Shown one piece after another: positions 55,496 through 64,000 of a DNA stretch of 64,000 nt. Position numbers and translations under genes: made by a program. The DNA is from JBLEFH01 sp047345645 (GTDB lineage: Bacteria > Pseudomonadota > Alphaproteobacteria > Rhodobacterales > Rhodobacteraceae), in assembly GCA_047345645.1 (NCBI GenBank), contig JBLEFH010000001.1; one strand, given 5' to 3'. Within the stretch, counting starts at the first letter, position 1. Each line of letters starts with the position of its first letter. Under the pieces are notes generated by a model that searched no databases, was not told the DNA's origin, and worked only from the letters and a program-made list of their open reading frames with translations.

Positions 55496-56719
55496 TTAAA
55501 GCGGTGCGCCGGTCATCAGGCGCGGCAGATCCCCCGTGAGCCCTGCGGCCTCGCGCATGAAGCCGCGCCGCAGCGGCGGGATCGCATTGACCGCGCCAAG
55601 TCCTACCACCCGCGCGGCGCGTAGCAGCGCATTGTCGTTGGAAAAGAGCCGGTTGATGCTTTCCGTCGCCAAAACCAATTGCGCCGTGTCGGCCCGCCGC
55701 CAGCTTGCATAGCGGTCAAGCGCCGTCGCCGCCCCGATATCCTCACCGCGCCGCGCCGCATCGGTCAGCACTTCGGCGAGCGCCGCGATATCGCGAAACC
55801 CGAGATTAAGGCCCTGACCGGCCAGCGGATGCACCCCATGGGCCGCATCGGCGATCAGCGCCAGACGCGGCGCGGTAAAGTCGCGGGCGATGCTCAGACT
55901 CAGCGGATAAGAAAAGCGTTTCCCGGCCAGCGTGATCTCCCCCAGAAAATCCCCGAAACGCGGGCGCAGATGCGCGAGATAATTGGCATCGTCCAGCCCG
56001 TTCACCGCCTCGGCATGATCCGCGCGGCAACTCCACACGATCGACGAGCGGTTCTCGGTGAGCGGCAGGATCGCCAGCGGGCCTTCGGGCAGGAACATCT
56101 GATGCGCCACGCCCTGATGCGGCTTCTCATGCGCCAGCGCGCAGACGAGGCCGGTTTGCCCATACTCATGCCCGCGCCGCGTGATCCCGGCGCGCGTCGC
56201 CGTCCCGCTCATCCGGCCATCCGCGCCGATAATCAGTTGCCCGCGCAGGGTCTCGCCGCTCGAGAGATCCACCTCCGCCACCGGCGTCGTCCGCTGCGCC
56301 GTGACGCGCGTCTCATCCATGAGCGTGATCCGCGCTTCGGCCTCACAGGCGGCGCGCAGGACCGCGCGGATATGGCGACCTTCCACCAGCCATCCCATCG
56401 GCCCGCCATCAAGCTCATTGTGATCGAAATGCAGCGTCAGCGGCGCAACGCCGCCGCCCGGCTTGCCATCGCTCACCTTGATGTCGAGGATCGGCTGCGC
56501 GTGCGGCTCCAGCGCGTCCCAAAGGCCAAGCGCGGCGAGCATCTTCTGACTGCCCGCCGAAATCGCATAGGCGCGCCCGTCGAAATCCCGGTCCGCGCGC
56601 GTTGCCGCCGGGGCTGCGTCGATCACATGAGAGGTCAATCTGCCCGCCGCCGCGGCGAGCGCCATGGCCGGTCCCGAAAGACCGCCGCCAACGATGAGAA
56701 GAGTGCTGTCCATACCCAT
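55496..56719 (-). CDS. UbiH/UbiF/Coq6-family FAD monooxygenase
   Basis: Probable ubiquinone ring hydroxylase, 407 residues. FAD-binding LLIVGGGLSGPAMALAAA at the N terminus, the DG-fingerprint region QLIIGADGRMSGT, and the second FAD motif LIADAAHGVHPLAGQGLNLG are intact. The family includes UbiH, UbiF, UbiI and UbiL; the ring position hydroxylated cannot be told. Divergent from the amidase gene. Confidence 0.88.
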   Translation of the reverse strand: MGMDSTLLIVGGGLSGPAMALAAAAGRLTSHVIDAAPAATRADRDFDGRAYAISAGSQKMLAALGLWDALEPHAQPILDIKVSDGKPGGGVAPLTLHFDHNELDGGPMGWLVEGRHIRAVLRAACEAEARITLMDETRVTAQRTTPVAEVDLSSGETLRGQLIIGADGRMSGTATRAGITRRGHEYGQTGLVCALAHEKPHQGVAHQMFLPEGPLAILPLTENRSSIVWSCRADHAEAVNGLDDANYLAHLRPRFGDFLGEITLAGKRFSYPLSLSIARDFTAPRLALIADAAHGVHPLAGQGLNLGFRDIAALAEVLTDAARRGEDIGAATALDRYASWRRADTAQLVLATESINRLFSNDNALLRAARVVGLGAVNAIPPLRRGFMREAAGLTGDLPRLMTGAPL

Positions 56720-56837
56720 TTGGCTACACCTGCCGCCGGATCAGGTCCAGCAAAACCGCGCATGGTTAAGCGCATGTTCGGGGAAAAAGCTGGACGGACA
56801 GAGGATTGCATTGCAAGACTTCGCGGCGGAGGTGCCC

Positions 56838-58157
56838 ATGACCAAAATGCCGCAGAGCCTTGCGACCCTGTCCCGCCAGATCGCCTCGGGCGATATCGAC
56901 CCGGTGACGCTCACCGAACAGCTTCTGGACAAGATCGAGGGCCTGCCCGCAGAAACCTCCGGCTATATTCGTGTGACGCCGGGCCGCGCCTTTGCCGAGG
57001 CGATGGCCGCGCGCAAAAGGGCGCGGAACGAGGCGCGCAAAGGTCCGCTCGACGGGATCCCGCTGAGTTGGAAAGACCTTTTCGACATGGCCAACCGCCC
57101 GACGGAGGCCGGATCGGCGCTCCTCAGCGGCCGCGTGCCAGGCAAGGATGCGGCGGTTCTGGCGAAACTCTCGGCAGATGGCGCGGTCTGCCTCGGCAAG
57201 ACGCATATGACCGAGCTGGCCTTCTCCGGCCTCGGCCTCAACACCATCACCGGCACCCCGCAAAACGCGATCATGCCGGGCTGCGTGCCGGGCGGGTCCA
57301 GCTCCGGCGCGGCGGTCTCCGTGGCCATGGGGCTGGCGGCGGCGGGGATCGGCAGCGATACCGGCGGGTCCGTCCGGGTGCCTGCGGCGTGGAATGACCT
57401 CGTCGGCCTCAAAACCTCCCATGGCCGGATCAGCACCGACGGCGCGGTGCCGCTCTGCAAAAGTTTCGACACGGTCGGCCCGCTCACTCATTCGGTCGAG
57501 GACGCCGCGCTGCTCTACACCGCCCTCGGTGGCGGTCCCGTGGATCTCGCGGGCGCGGCGCTCAAGGGCCGCCATTTCGTGATCCCCGAAGCCGGAATGC
57601 GCGATCTCGACCCCACCATCGCCCAAGCCTTTGAAACCGCCGTCGAGCGGCTCAAATCCGCAGGCGCGAAGGTGAGCCGGGACACGCTCCCCGAGATCGA
57701 CCTGATGCTCACCATGTCCCGCGTCCTCTTCGCGGGCGAGGCCTATGCGCAATGGGGCGAGGTGATCGAGGCGATGCCCTGCCTGATGGCCCCGCCGGTG
57801 CTCAAGCGCTTCCGGGGCGGCAAGGATGTGACCCTTCAGGAGTTCAACGAGGACTGGAAAACCCTCACTGAGCTACGCCGCAAACTCACCCGCCGCCTCG
57901 CAGGAACGGACGGGCTCCTACTGCCAACCGCGCCGATCCTGCCGCCGAAAATCGCGGATCTGGAGGACGAGGAGTTCTTCAAAACCGTCAATCTGCGCTG
58001 CCTCAGCCACACCCGCATCGGCAATCTCTGGGGCGGGGCGGGGCTGACGCTGCCGACGGACAGCAAAGCCTGCGGCCTCATGCTCCTCGGCCCGGCAGGC
58101 AGCGACGCCCAACTCCTGCGCCTCGGCGCGGCGATGGAAAAGCTGGTGCGGCCGTAA
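56838..58157 (+). CDS. Amidase (amidase-signature family)
   Basis: 439 residues from ATG 56838, where GGAGG lies 6 nt upstream; earlier in-frame ATGs have no site. Ser-cisSer-Lys triad: Lys in LSWKDLFD, Ser residues in PGGSSSGAAVSVAMGLAAAG and GSDTGGSVRVPA. The signature is intact, so it is an active hydrolase; substrate unknown. It is not GatA, since no gatB/gatC is beside it and it is shorter than GatA. Confidence 0.88.
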   Translation: MTKMPQSLATLSRQIASGDIDPVTLTEQLLDKIEGLPAETSGYIRVTPGRAFAEAMAARKRARNEARKGPLDGIPLSWKDLFDMANRPTEAGSALLSGRVPGKDAAVLAKLSADGAVCLGKTHMTELAFSGLGLNTITGTPQNAIMPGCVPGGSSSGAAVSVAMGLAAAGIGSDTGGSVRVPAAWNDLVGLKTSHGRISTDGAVPLCKSFDTVGPLTHSVEDAALLYTALGGGPVDLAGAALKGRHFVIPEAGMRDLDPTIAQAFETAVERLKSAGAKVSRDTLPEIDLMLTMSRVLFAGEAYAQWGEVIEAMPCLMAPPVLKRFRGGKDVTLQEFNEDWKTLTELRRKLTRRLAGTDGLLLPTAPILPPKIADLEDEEFFKTVNLRCLSHTRIGNLWGGAGLTLPTDSKACGLMLLGPAGSDAQLLRLGAAMEKLVRP

Positions 58158-58207
58158 TCGCCGCGACGGCAAAAGGCGCGGCCATCCCTTTTCGCGATAT
58201 AATCTTG

Positions 58208-58223
58208 CCGTCTGACTAGACGG
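58208..58223 (+). terminator. Hairpin after the amidase gene
   Basis: CCGTCT and AGACGG form a perfect stem around GACT, 50 nt after the amidase stop. No T run follows, so termination by it is doubtful; it may be a processing or stabilising stem. Confidence 0.3.
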
Positions 58224-58287
58224 ACTCCTCTAAAATCGCTAGAATCATGCGCATAGAGGGCCGCAAAGGCCCCGTTATGAGGCCAAG

Positions 58288-59472
58288 ATGCAGTTTCCTG
58301 AGCGGTTTTCCGACCTACCGGATTACGCCTTTCCACGCCTGCGCGCTCTGCTCGACCCGCATGAACCGGGTGGGGATGTTCTGCATATGTCGATTGGCGA
58401 GCCGAAACATCCGTTCCCGGCCTTCGTGATCGACGAGATCAATCGCCATGCCGATGGGTTCAACAAATACCCCCCCAATGACGGCGCGCCGGAACTGCTT
58501 GCGGCCATAGAGGGTTGGCTCAAATGGCGGTATGGTGTCGATATTCCGCATGAGGGGATCATGGCGCTCAACGGCACGCGGGAGGGGCTGTTCAACGCTT
58601 GCCTCGCGCTTTGCCCGGAGCAGAAGAACGGCCAGCGCCCGGCGGTGTTGCTCCCCAATCCGTTTTATCAATGCTACGCGGCGGCGACCCTCGCAGCGGG
58701 GGCCGAGCCGGTCTATGTCCCCGCCACGGCGGAAACTGGGTTCCTGCCGGATTACAGCGCCTTGCCAAAAGAGATCCTCGACCGCGCCGCCATCGCCTAT
58801 CTCTGCGCGCCGTCGAACCCGCAGGGCGCGATTGCGACGGGGACCTATTGGCGCGACCTGATCGCCCTGGCCGATGCGCATGATTTCCGGCTCTTTGCCG
58901 ATGAATGCTACTCCGAGATTTACCGCGGGGAGCCGCCACGGGGCGCGCTCGAAACCGCGGCGCAAATCGGCGCGGACCCTGAGCGCGTGCTGATTTTCCA
59001 CTCGCTCTCCAAACGCTCCAGCGCGCCAGGTCTGCGGTCGGGCTTCGTGGCGGGCGGCGTCAAATCCGTCGCCGCGATCCGCAAGCTGCGCTCTTACGGC
59101 GGCGCGCCGCTCCCGCTGCCGCTGCAAATGGCGGCGGCGCGGCTTTGGGCCGATGAGGAGCATGTGACCGAGAACCGCGCCCGCTATGTCGGCAAATACG
59201 AGATTGCGGACGAGATTCTGGGCAATCTGCCTGGCTATACCAGCCCCGAAGCGGGATTTTTCCTCTGGCTCGATGTGGGGGACGGGGAAGACTTCGCCCT
59301 CCGGCTCTGGAAAAACCACGGTGTGCGCGTCCTGCCGGGCGCGTATCTGTCGCGCGAGAGCGGCGGCACCGATCCCGGCGCGCGCTATATCCGCGTCGCG
59401 CTCGTGGCGGAAGAAGATGAAATTACGCGCGGTCTGACCGCGATCCGAACTGAACTGACAAACCGAGGATGA
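58288..59472 (+). CDS. Class I/II PLP-dependent aminotransferase (DapC-like)
   Basis: 394 residues. PLP lysine in SLSKRSSAPGLRSGFVAG; other landmarks are LHMSIGEPKHPFPAFV, NGTREGLFNACLALCPEQ, LCAPSNPQGAIATG and ADECYSEIYRGEPP. Similar to succinyl-diaminopimelate aminotransferases (DapC) of Proteobacteria, which supply lysine and peptidoglycan, but substrate needs more than sequence. It is followed by ftsK after 7 nt. Confidence 0.85.
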   Translation: MQFPERFSDLPDYAFPRLRALLDPHEPGGDVLHMSIGEPKHPFPAFVIDEINRHADGFNKYPPNDGAPELLAAIEGWLKWRYGVDIPHEGIMALNGTREGLFNACLALCPEQKNGQRPAVLLPNPFYQCYAAATLAAGAEPVYVPATAETGFLPDYSALPKEILDRAAIAYLCAPSNPQGAIATGTYWRDLIALADAHDFRLFADECYSEIYRGEPPRGALETAAQIGADPERVLIFHSLSKRSSAPGLRSGFVAGGVKSVAAIRKLRSYGGAPLPLPLQMAAARLWADEEHVTENRARYVGKYEIADEILGNLPGYTSPEAGFFLWLDVGDGEDFALRLWKNHGVRVLPGAYLSRESGGTDPGARYIRVALVAEEDEITRGLTAIRTELTNRG

Positions 59473-59479
59473 CGGGGAT

Positions 59480-62071
59480 ATGATGGCCGTGAAAAAACAG
59501 CGCCGCGCCGCCAAACCCAAGGCCAGCGCGAAAAAGAAGAAACCGAACCGGATCCGCCTCATCGAGGAGCATCACGAGGAGGCGCTGCGTCAGCGCGGCA
59601 CCGAGTTGATCGGCATCGGCATGATCGTCTTTGCCGTGATCCTCTGGCTGATCTTCACCAGCTACCATGCGGACGATCCCGGCTTCCTCTCCTCGTCGAG
59701 CAACCCGGCGCAGAACACCTTCGGCCGCCTCGGCGCGGCGCTGGCGGGTCCGTTCATGTTCTTCACCGGCTATGGCACGCTCGCCCTGCCGATTGCGCTC
59801 GCCGTCTGGGGCGTCCGCCTCGTCATCCACCGGGGCGAGGAGCGCATCGTCTCGCGGCTGATCACCGTCCCGCTGATGTGGACGCTGGCCTCAATCTACG
59901 CCTCGACCCATGAAATCCACGCCGACTGGCCGCATAACTTCGGCCTTGGCGGCGTCTTTGGCGACTGGCTGCTGACGCCGCTCGTGACCATGCTGCCGCT
60001 ACCCCCGATGGGCGGCCTGCGCGTCGTCGCGGTGCTGCTCGCGGGCGCTTTGGCGCTCGTCAGCCTCTACGCGCTTGGCTTTACCCGCCGCGAACTCCGC
60101 AGCATCTGGAGCGTGATCTGGGAGGGGGCCGTATGGCTCTATGCCGGGATCGCGGACATGCTCGGCCTTGCAGGCGGCAAAGCGGCGGAACTCGCCCGCG
60201 AGCGCAAAGCCGCGATGGCCGAAGGGCGCGCCGCGAAAGCGGACACACAGCCCGCGCGCGCGCCGGAACCGGCCCCGTCCAAGCCCGGTTTCCTCTCGCG
60301 CCTCTCCGGCAATACCGAAGCGTCCCCGGCGCAGACACAGCCCGCATCGGGCGGCATGTTCAGCCGTCTGCGCGACACCACCGAGGATCTGATGGGCTCG
60401 GGTGCGCCGCAGCGCCCGGAGGCCGCGCCCGTCACGCCAACCCCTGCCGCCGAAGTGCCAAGCGCCCCGGCCCCCGACCGCCACACTGCACCCGCGCCGC
60501 GCCCGTCGGCGCCCGCGCGTCCCGCCGCGCCGAAACCCGTGCGCGACGGCGCGTTTGAGCTGCCCGATCAGGAGCTTCTGCGTGACCCGGCGACCGTCCA
60601 GCGCACGCATCGCTCGGATGATGAACTGGAATCGCAGGCCCGCGCCCTCGAAGGCGTCCTCGATGATTACGGCGTCAAAGGCGATATCGGCTCGGCTCAC
60701 CCCGGCCCGGTTGTGACCCTTTACGAACTCGAACCCGCCCCCGGCCTCAAAGCCTCCCGCGTGATCGGCCTCTCGGACGACATCGCCCGCTCCATGTCCG
60801 CCGTGACCGCGCGTGTGTCCACCGTGCCGGGCCGCAATGTCATCGGGATCGAGCTTCCGAATGACGACCGCGAAATGGTCCTCCTGCGCGAAATCTTCAA
60901 TTCCCGCGAATTCGAAGACCCGCGCGCCGCGCTCCCGCTGGCGCTCGGCAAGGATATCGGCGGCGCCCCCATCGTCGCCAACCTCGCGAAAATGCCACAC
61001 CTGCTGATCGCCGGGACCACCGGCTCGGGCAAATCCGTGGCCATCAACACCATGATCCTGTCGCTGCTCTACCGCCTCTCGCCGGAAGAATGCCGCCTGA
61101 TCATGATCGACCCGAAAATGCTGGAATTGTCCGTCTATGACGGCATCCCGCACCTCCTCTCCCCTGTTGTGACGGACCCGAAAAAGGCCGTCGTCGCCCT
61201 CAAATGGACCGTCGCGGAGATGGAGGAACGCTACCGCAAAATGTCCCGCATGGGCGTGCGCAATATCGACGGCTACAACGCCCGCGTGAAAGAAGCGCTT
61301 GCCAAGGGCGAAAACTTCACCCGCACGATCCAGACCGGCTTTGACGACGACACCGGCGAGCCCGTCTTCGAGACCGAGGAAACCACCCCCGAGGCGATGC
61401 CCTATATCGTCGTCATCGTGGACGAGATGGCCGACCTCATGATGGTCGCGGGCAAGGAAATCGAAGCTTGTATTCAACGCCTTGCACAAATGGCGCGGGC
61501 CTCGGGCATCCACCTCATCATGGCTACGCAGCGCCCCTCGGTCGATGTGATTACAGGGACGATCAAGGCCAACTTCCCGACCCGAATTTCCTTCCAGGTC
61601 ACGTCGAAAATCGACAGCCGCACGATCCTTGGCGAAATGGGCGCCGAGCAACTTCTGGGGCAGGGCGACATGCTCTACATGGCCTCCGGTGGACGCGTCA
61701 CCCGTGTCCACGGGCCGTTCGTGTCCGATGCCGAAGTCGAGAAAGTCGTCAATGATCTCAAGGCCAAAGGCGCGCCGGAGTATGAGGCGGGCGTCCTCGA
61801 CGGCCCCGATGACGACGCCGCCAGCGACATCGACCTCGTCCTCGGCCTCGGCGGCAATACCGACGGCGAAGACGCGCAATACGACCAGGCCGTCCAAATC
61901 GTCCTGCAGGACCGCAAATGCTCCACCTCCTACATCCAGCGCAAACTGGGCATCGGCTACAACAAAGCCGCCCGCCTCGTGGAGCAAATGGAGGAAAACG
62001 GTGTGGTTTCAGCGGCGAACCACGTCGGCAAACGGGAGATTCTGGTGCCAGAGCGGGGCGGGGTGAACTGA
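59480..62071 (+). CDS. ftsK: DNA translocase FtsK
   Basis: Couples chromosome segregation to septation. 863 residues (start 59480 or 59483). Four N-terminal membrane helices (for example GIGMIVFAVILWLIFTSYHA), a Pro/Ala-rich linker (about 250-370), then the motor with Walker A AGTTGSGKSVAINT and Walker B IVVIVDEMADLMMVA, and a C-terminal gamma domain (CSTSYIQRKLGIGYNKAARL). Linker is shorter than in E. coli. Aminotransferase-ftsK-lolA order is usual in this group, but here a foreign-looking gene separates ftsK and lolA. Confidence 0.96.
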   Translation: MMAVKKQRRAAKPKASAKKKKPNRIRLIEEHHEEALRQRGTELIGIGMIVFAVILWLIFTSYHADDPGFLSSSSNPAQNTFGRLGAALAGPFMFFTGYGTLALPIALAVWGVRLVIHRGEERIVSRLITVPLMWTLASIYASTHEIHADWPHNFGLGGVFGDWLLTPLVTMLPLPPMGGLRVVAVLLAGALALVSLYALGFTRRELRSIWSVIWEGAVWLYAGIADMLGLAGGKAAELARERKAAMAEGRAAKADTQPARAPEPAPSKPGFLSRLSGNTEASPAQTQPASGGMFSRLRDTTEDLMGSGAPQRPEAAPVTPTPAAEVPSAPAPDRHTAPAPRPSAPARPAAPKPVRDGAFELPDQELLRDPATVQRTHRSDDELESQARALEGVLDDYGVKGDIGSAHPGPVVTLYELEPAPGLKASRVIGLSDDIARSMSAVTARVSTVPGRNVIGIELPNDDREMVLLREIFNSREFEDPRAALPLALGKDIGGAPIVANLAKMPHLLIAGTTGSGKSVAINTMILSLLYRLSPEECRLIMIDPKMLELSVYDGIPHLLSPVVTDPKKAVVALKWTVAEMEERYRKMSRMGVRNIDGYNARVKEALAKGENFTRTIQTGFDDDTGEPVFETEETTPEAMPYIVVIVDEMADLMMVAGKEIEACIQRLAQMARASGIHLIMATQRPSVDVITGTIKANFPTRISFQVTSKIDSRTILGEMGAEQLLGQGDMLYMASGGRVTRVHGPFVSDAEVEKVVNDLKAKGAPEYEAGVLDGPDDDAASDIDLVLGLGGNTDGEDAQYDQAVQIVLQDRKCSTSYIQRKLGIGYNKAARLVEQMEENGVVSAANHVGKREILVPERGGVN

Positions 62072-62087
62072 CCTTCGATACCGAAAA

Positions 62088-62122
62088 AAATCTAGAGCGG
62101 TGTTAGGCTACCGTTCTAGATT
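62088..62122 (-). terminator. Terminator overlapping the 3' end of the orphan gene
   Basis: AATCTAGAGCGGT (62089-62101) and ACCGTTCTAGATT (62110-62122) form a 13-bp stem with one G-T wobble and an 8-nt loop. The TAG stop of the gene (62108-62110) spans the loop and first stem base. On the - strand ATTTTTTT follows, so it terminates that gene. Confidence 0.75.
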
Positions 62123-63031
62123 GAAAAACGTTTGAGTTTTCGTCTCAACGACGCCGAACGCGTTTGGTCCAAGCTCGGCACGAAAGATTGGCGCGTTGGG
62201 CCAAACGACACCATGCTTTCTCACATTGTCTATGATCTCATCGGGCGCATATGCGTATTGTTTTGCGAAGTCTTGATAGCTTTCGATCATATCATGAGCT
62301 CTCAGGGACTGACGTAAACTGTGCCCTGATGTGACCATGCCTTCAGAAGCTGCGTAAACCTTCCCGTCTATCTCAGTTGGAGTATTCGCCTGAACTTTCC
62401 TGAGAGCGAGTCGCTCTTCGTCCGAAATTGAGCGGCTGAGGCCAACCACGCCCTTCAATTTTCTTACAAAATCCATCTCAGGCCAGTTTCGCACAATGAC
62501 GCGCATAATGTGCTCTTTAGCCCAATCTTTGTGTGTCATGATATCAATAAGAAATACGTGATCGCGGCGGAAGATGGCGAAGATAATGTCGTCGCTTCTT
62601 TCAACAAATCCATCGTCTTGAACCACAGTTGATATATGAAGATGATGAACGCCCCAGTCATTCAACATTAAATCTAAGTCGCGTCTCTGATGCGTTTTCT
62701 TGCGGCTGACATCTACATATCCATGCCTCACACCACGACTTAGATATTTCGTAAGGTCATTTCCTAACTCAATGTCTCGTACAACCGAGATGATATCGCG
62801 CGCTCTTTCTTTGAGAACGCGATTGGATCGAAACTCTGGAGAAACGACGACCTCTCTCGGTCTTTTAGCTATCAGCCGCCATTCCCAATTATTCCAAGTC
62901 ACGAGCAATTCATGCGTGGACATGTGTGAAAGTTGTGTCCTTAAGGCGGGATTTCTTCGGTTATAGGGCAGATTGTCGATGACGAAGCTACGGGCACTGT
63001 CCTTGAGTTGTGCAAATAGATCATTCATCAT
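62108..63031 (-). CDS. Unrecognised 307-residue protein, low-GC orphan between ftsK and lolA
   Basis: I do not recognise the family. Hand counts of three 60-base lines gave 43-45% GC against about 62% in ftsK, and codon use is AT-leaning, so recent acquisition is likely. Features: a basic region (TWNNWEWRLIAKRPREVVV; VSRKKTHQRRDLDLMLNDWG), then HHLHISTVVQDDGFVERSDD, IIFAIFRRDHVFLIDIMTHK and DWAKEHIMRVIVRNWPE. The HHLHI and D-x-MTH-KDW blocks could be a nuclease-like core, but this is inference. GGAG lies 4 nt before ATG 63031. No signal peptide. No partner gene next to it. Confidence 0.7.
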   Translation of the reverse strand: MMNDLFAQLKDSARSFVIDNLPYNRRNPALRTQLSHMSTHELLVTWNNWEWRLIAKRPREVVVSPEFRSNRVLKERARDIISVVRDIELGNDLTKYLSRGVRHGYVDVSRKKTHQRRDLDLMLNDWGVHHLHISTVVQDDGFVERSDDIIFAIFRRDHVFLIDIMTHKDWAKEHIMRVIVRNWPEMDFVRKLKGVVGLSRSISDEERLALRKVQANTPTEIDGKVYAASEGMVTSGHSLRQSLRAHDMIESYQDFAKQYAYAPDEIIDNVRKHGVVWPNAPIFRAELGPNAFGVVETKTQTFFNLER

Positions 63032-63159
63032 AAGGCTCCGTTATCTCGATCTTACATAATCCACTTTCTGCCCTATCCTCACCGTCCTTTCACCCTTTCT
63101 TTATAGGCCGTTATCATCAGTTGGGGTGACGACTCGTTTGGAGCGCCTATATTAGCCTT

Positions 63160-63753
63160 ATGAACAGACGCACACTTCTTGCGGGCCTTGCGGCCCTGCC
63201 CCTCCTGACGCCGGCATTGCCAGCCTCGGCGGGGGAGCTTTCGATCGCTCAGATTAACCAGTATCTGAACCAGTTCCGCACCGCTTCGGGCAGTTTCGTG
63301 CAGAAAAATCCGGGCGGGAGCCTTTCGCAGGGGAATTTCTGGATGCAGCGCCCTGGCAAGATCCGCTTTGAATATGCGGGCGGCGGCAACAAGGTGCTGG
63401 CCGACGGGATCAACGTGGCGGTGTTTGACGGCAAGTCGAACCGGGGGCCGCAGCGCTATCCGCTGAGCCAGACGCCGCTGAACATCCTGCTCTCGACCAA
63501 CACCAACCTGACCAGTCCGGGCGTTGTGAAACAGGCGTTTTTCGACGGTACCGCGACCCATGTGGTGGCGCAGGACCCGCGCTTCCCTGAGCGCGGCACC
63601 ATCGAGATGGTGTTCACCGACCCGGCCGAATTGCGTCAGTGGGTCGTGACCGATGGCAAGGGTCAGAAAACCACGGTGATCCTGAATGAGCTGAATGCCG
63701 GGGTCGCCATCGAGCCGGTGAAATTCAACATCGAGCTCGAAGAGCGCCGTTAA
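63160..63753 (+). CDS. lolA: Outer-membrane lipoprotein carrier LolA
   Basis: Periplasmic chaperone moving lipoproteins to the outer membrane. 197 residues with a signal peptide (NRRTLLAGLAALPLLTPALP). Core shows FRTASGSFVQKNPGGSLSQG, FWMQRPGKIRFEY, and the Arg/Pro pattern of the LolA lid. No strong ribosome site is visible before the ATG. Terminator follows. Confidence 0.9.
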   Translation: MNRRTLLAGLAALPLLTPALPASAGELSIAQINQYLNQFRTASGSFVQKNPGGSLSQGNFWMQRPGKIRFEYAGGGNKVLADGINVAVFDGKSNRGPQRYPLSQTPLNILLSTNTNLTSPGVVKQAFFDGTATHVVAQDPRFPERGTIEMVFTDPAELRQWVVTDGKGQKTTVILNELNAGVAIEPVKFNIELEERR

Positions 63754-63764
63754 CGAGAGATGAA

Positions 63765-63789
63765 GCCGGGCCATAGCGCCCGGCTTTTT
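63765..63789 (+). terminator. lolA terminator
   Basis: GCCGGGC (63765-63771) and GCCCGGC (63778-63784) around CATAGC, then TTTTT. Begins 12 nt after the lolA stop. Confidence 0.85.
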
Positions 63790-63791
63790 CC

Positions 63792-64000
63792 TTAGCGCCC
63801 GATGAATTTTGGCGGGCGCTTTTCCTTTTGCGCGGCGAGGCCCTCGGCATGGTCGCTCGACGCAAAGGCCGCCGCGATCCGCCCGCGCGCCGCATCCGCA
63901 TCCAGCCGGTTTTCCGCAATCTCGTTGAGCGTGATTTTCATCCCCTGCACAGCCATCGGCGCGAGGGTCGCCAGCGCTTCGGCTTCCTCAAATGCGCGGT
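63792..64000 (-). CDS. Enoyl-CoA hydratase/isomerase family protein, C-terminal end only
   Basis: About 69 C-terminal residues, cut by the right edge. MKITLNEIAENRLDADAARG and the closing SSDHAEGLAAQKEKRPPKFI then GR are typical of the crotonase family: a C-terminal helix followed by D-x-x-EG-x-x-A-x-x-EKR-P-x-F. The substrate class cannot be told from this part. Stop TAA at 63792-63794. Converges with lolA. Confidence 0.85.
   Translation of the reverse strand, partial: RAFEEAEALATLAPMAVQGMKITLNEIAENRLDADAARGRIAAAFASSDHAEGLAAQKEKRPPKFIGR

Overview
The window is about 64 kb of a GC-rich alphaproteobacterial chromosome, most likely Rhodobacteraceae (roseobacter group); genus and species cannot be fixed from sequence reading alone. 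The evidence is the divergent ccr/ecm pair of the ethylmalonyl-CoA pathway, the sdhCDA...B operon, a VPLPA-CTERM protein, an IalB-like protein, the aminotransferase-ftsK-lolA order, and a gap-free lptCAB-hpf-ptsN order that lacks rpoN. Almost all of the window is chromosomal backbone. I saw no tRNA, rRNA, CRISPR array, insertion sequence or prophage.

Layout. 0-7.4 kb: acs (cut by the left edge) divergent from a five-gene dppABCDF peptide ABC transporter. 7.5-12.1 kb: yifB/comM, then a convergent pair encoding a membrane-anchored coiled-coil/helix-hairpin-helix protein and a repeat/OmpA protein. 12.2-22.3 kb: an rsmI-yraN-murI-gshB operon divergent from lpoA-like-glnD-murJ-trpS-usp. 22.3-23.6 kb: a voltage-gated-type potassium channel and a 55-residue ORF. 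23.7-27.2 kb: ccr and ecm, sharing a 273-bp promoter region. 27.2-33.3 kb: sdhC-sdhD-sdhA-four small exported proteins-sdhB-exported protein, preceded by argJ-mutT. 34.8-38.8 kb: a parvulin-type prolyl isomerase divergent from secA. 38.9-44.7 kb: envelope-related genes (VPLPA-CTERM protein, small membrane protein, two L,D-transpeptidases, CAP lipoprotein, RidA, rlmN, IalB-like). 44.8-49.7 kb: asparaginase, then rnd-lptC-lptA-lptB-hpf-ptsN. 49.8-58.2 kb: usp, Zur-controlled znuA, AI-2E-family permease, EamA exporter, purU, a membrane diguanylate cyclase, an FAD monooxygenase of the UbiH family, and an amidase. 58.3-64 kb: aminotransferase, ftsK, a low-GC orphan gene, lolA, and the end of an enoyl-CoA hydratase.

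How the genes work together. One theme is acetyl-CoA metabolism: acs activates acetate, ccr and ecm carry two steps of the ethylmalonyl-CoA pathway, and SDH oxidises the succinate formed. The second is envelope building and maintenance: murI, murJ, the LpoA-like lipoprotein, L,D-transpeptidases, lptCAB, lolA, secA, the parvulin and the OmpA protein. Nitrogen control is represented by glnD and ptsN.

The least expected items are four small exported proteins nested and translationally coupled between sdhA and sdhB, three of them sharing a Cys-x43/44-Cys plan; a GC-poor, unrecognised 307-residue gene inserted between ftsK and lolA with a terminator wrapped around its stop codon; a three-way-junction, terminator-like RNA leader before a diguanylate cyclase; and strong palindromes before sdhC, dppA, znuA and the VPLPA-CTERM gene. 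All coordinates, motifs and start choices are from direct reading; no database search was run.
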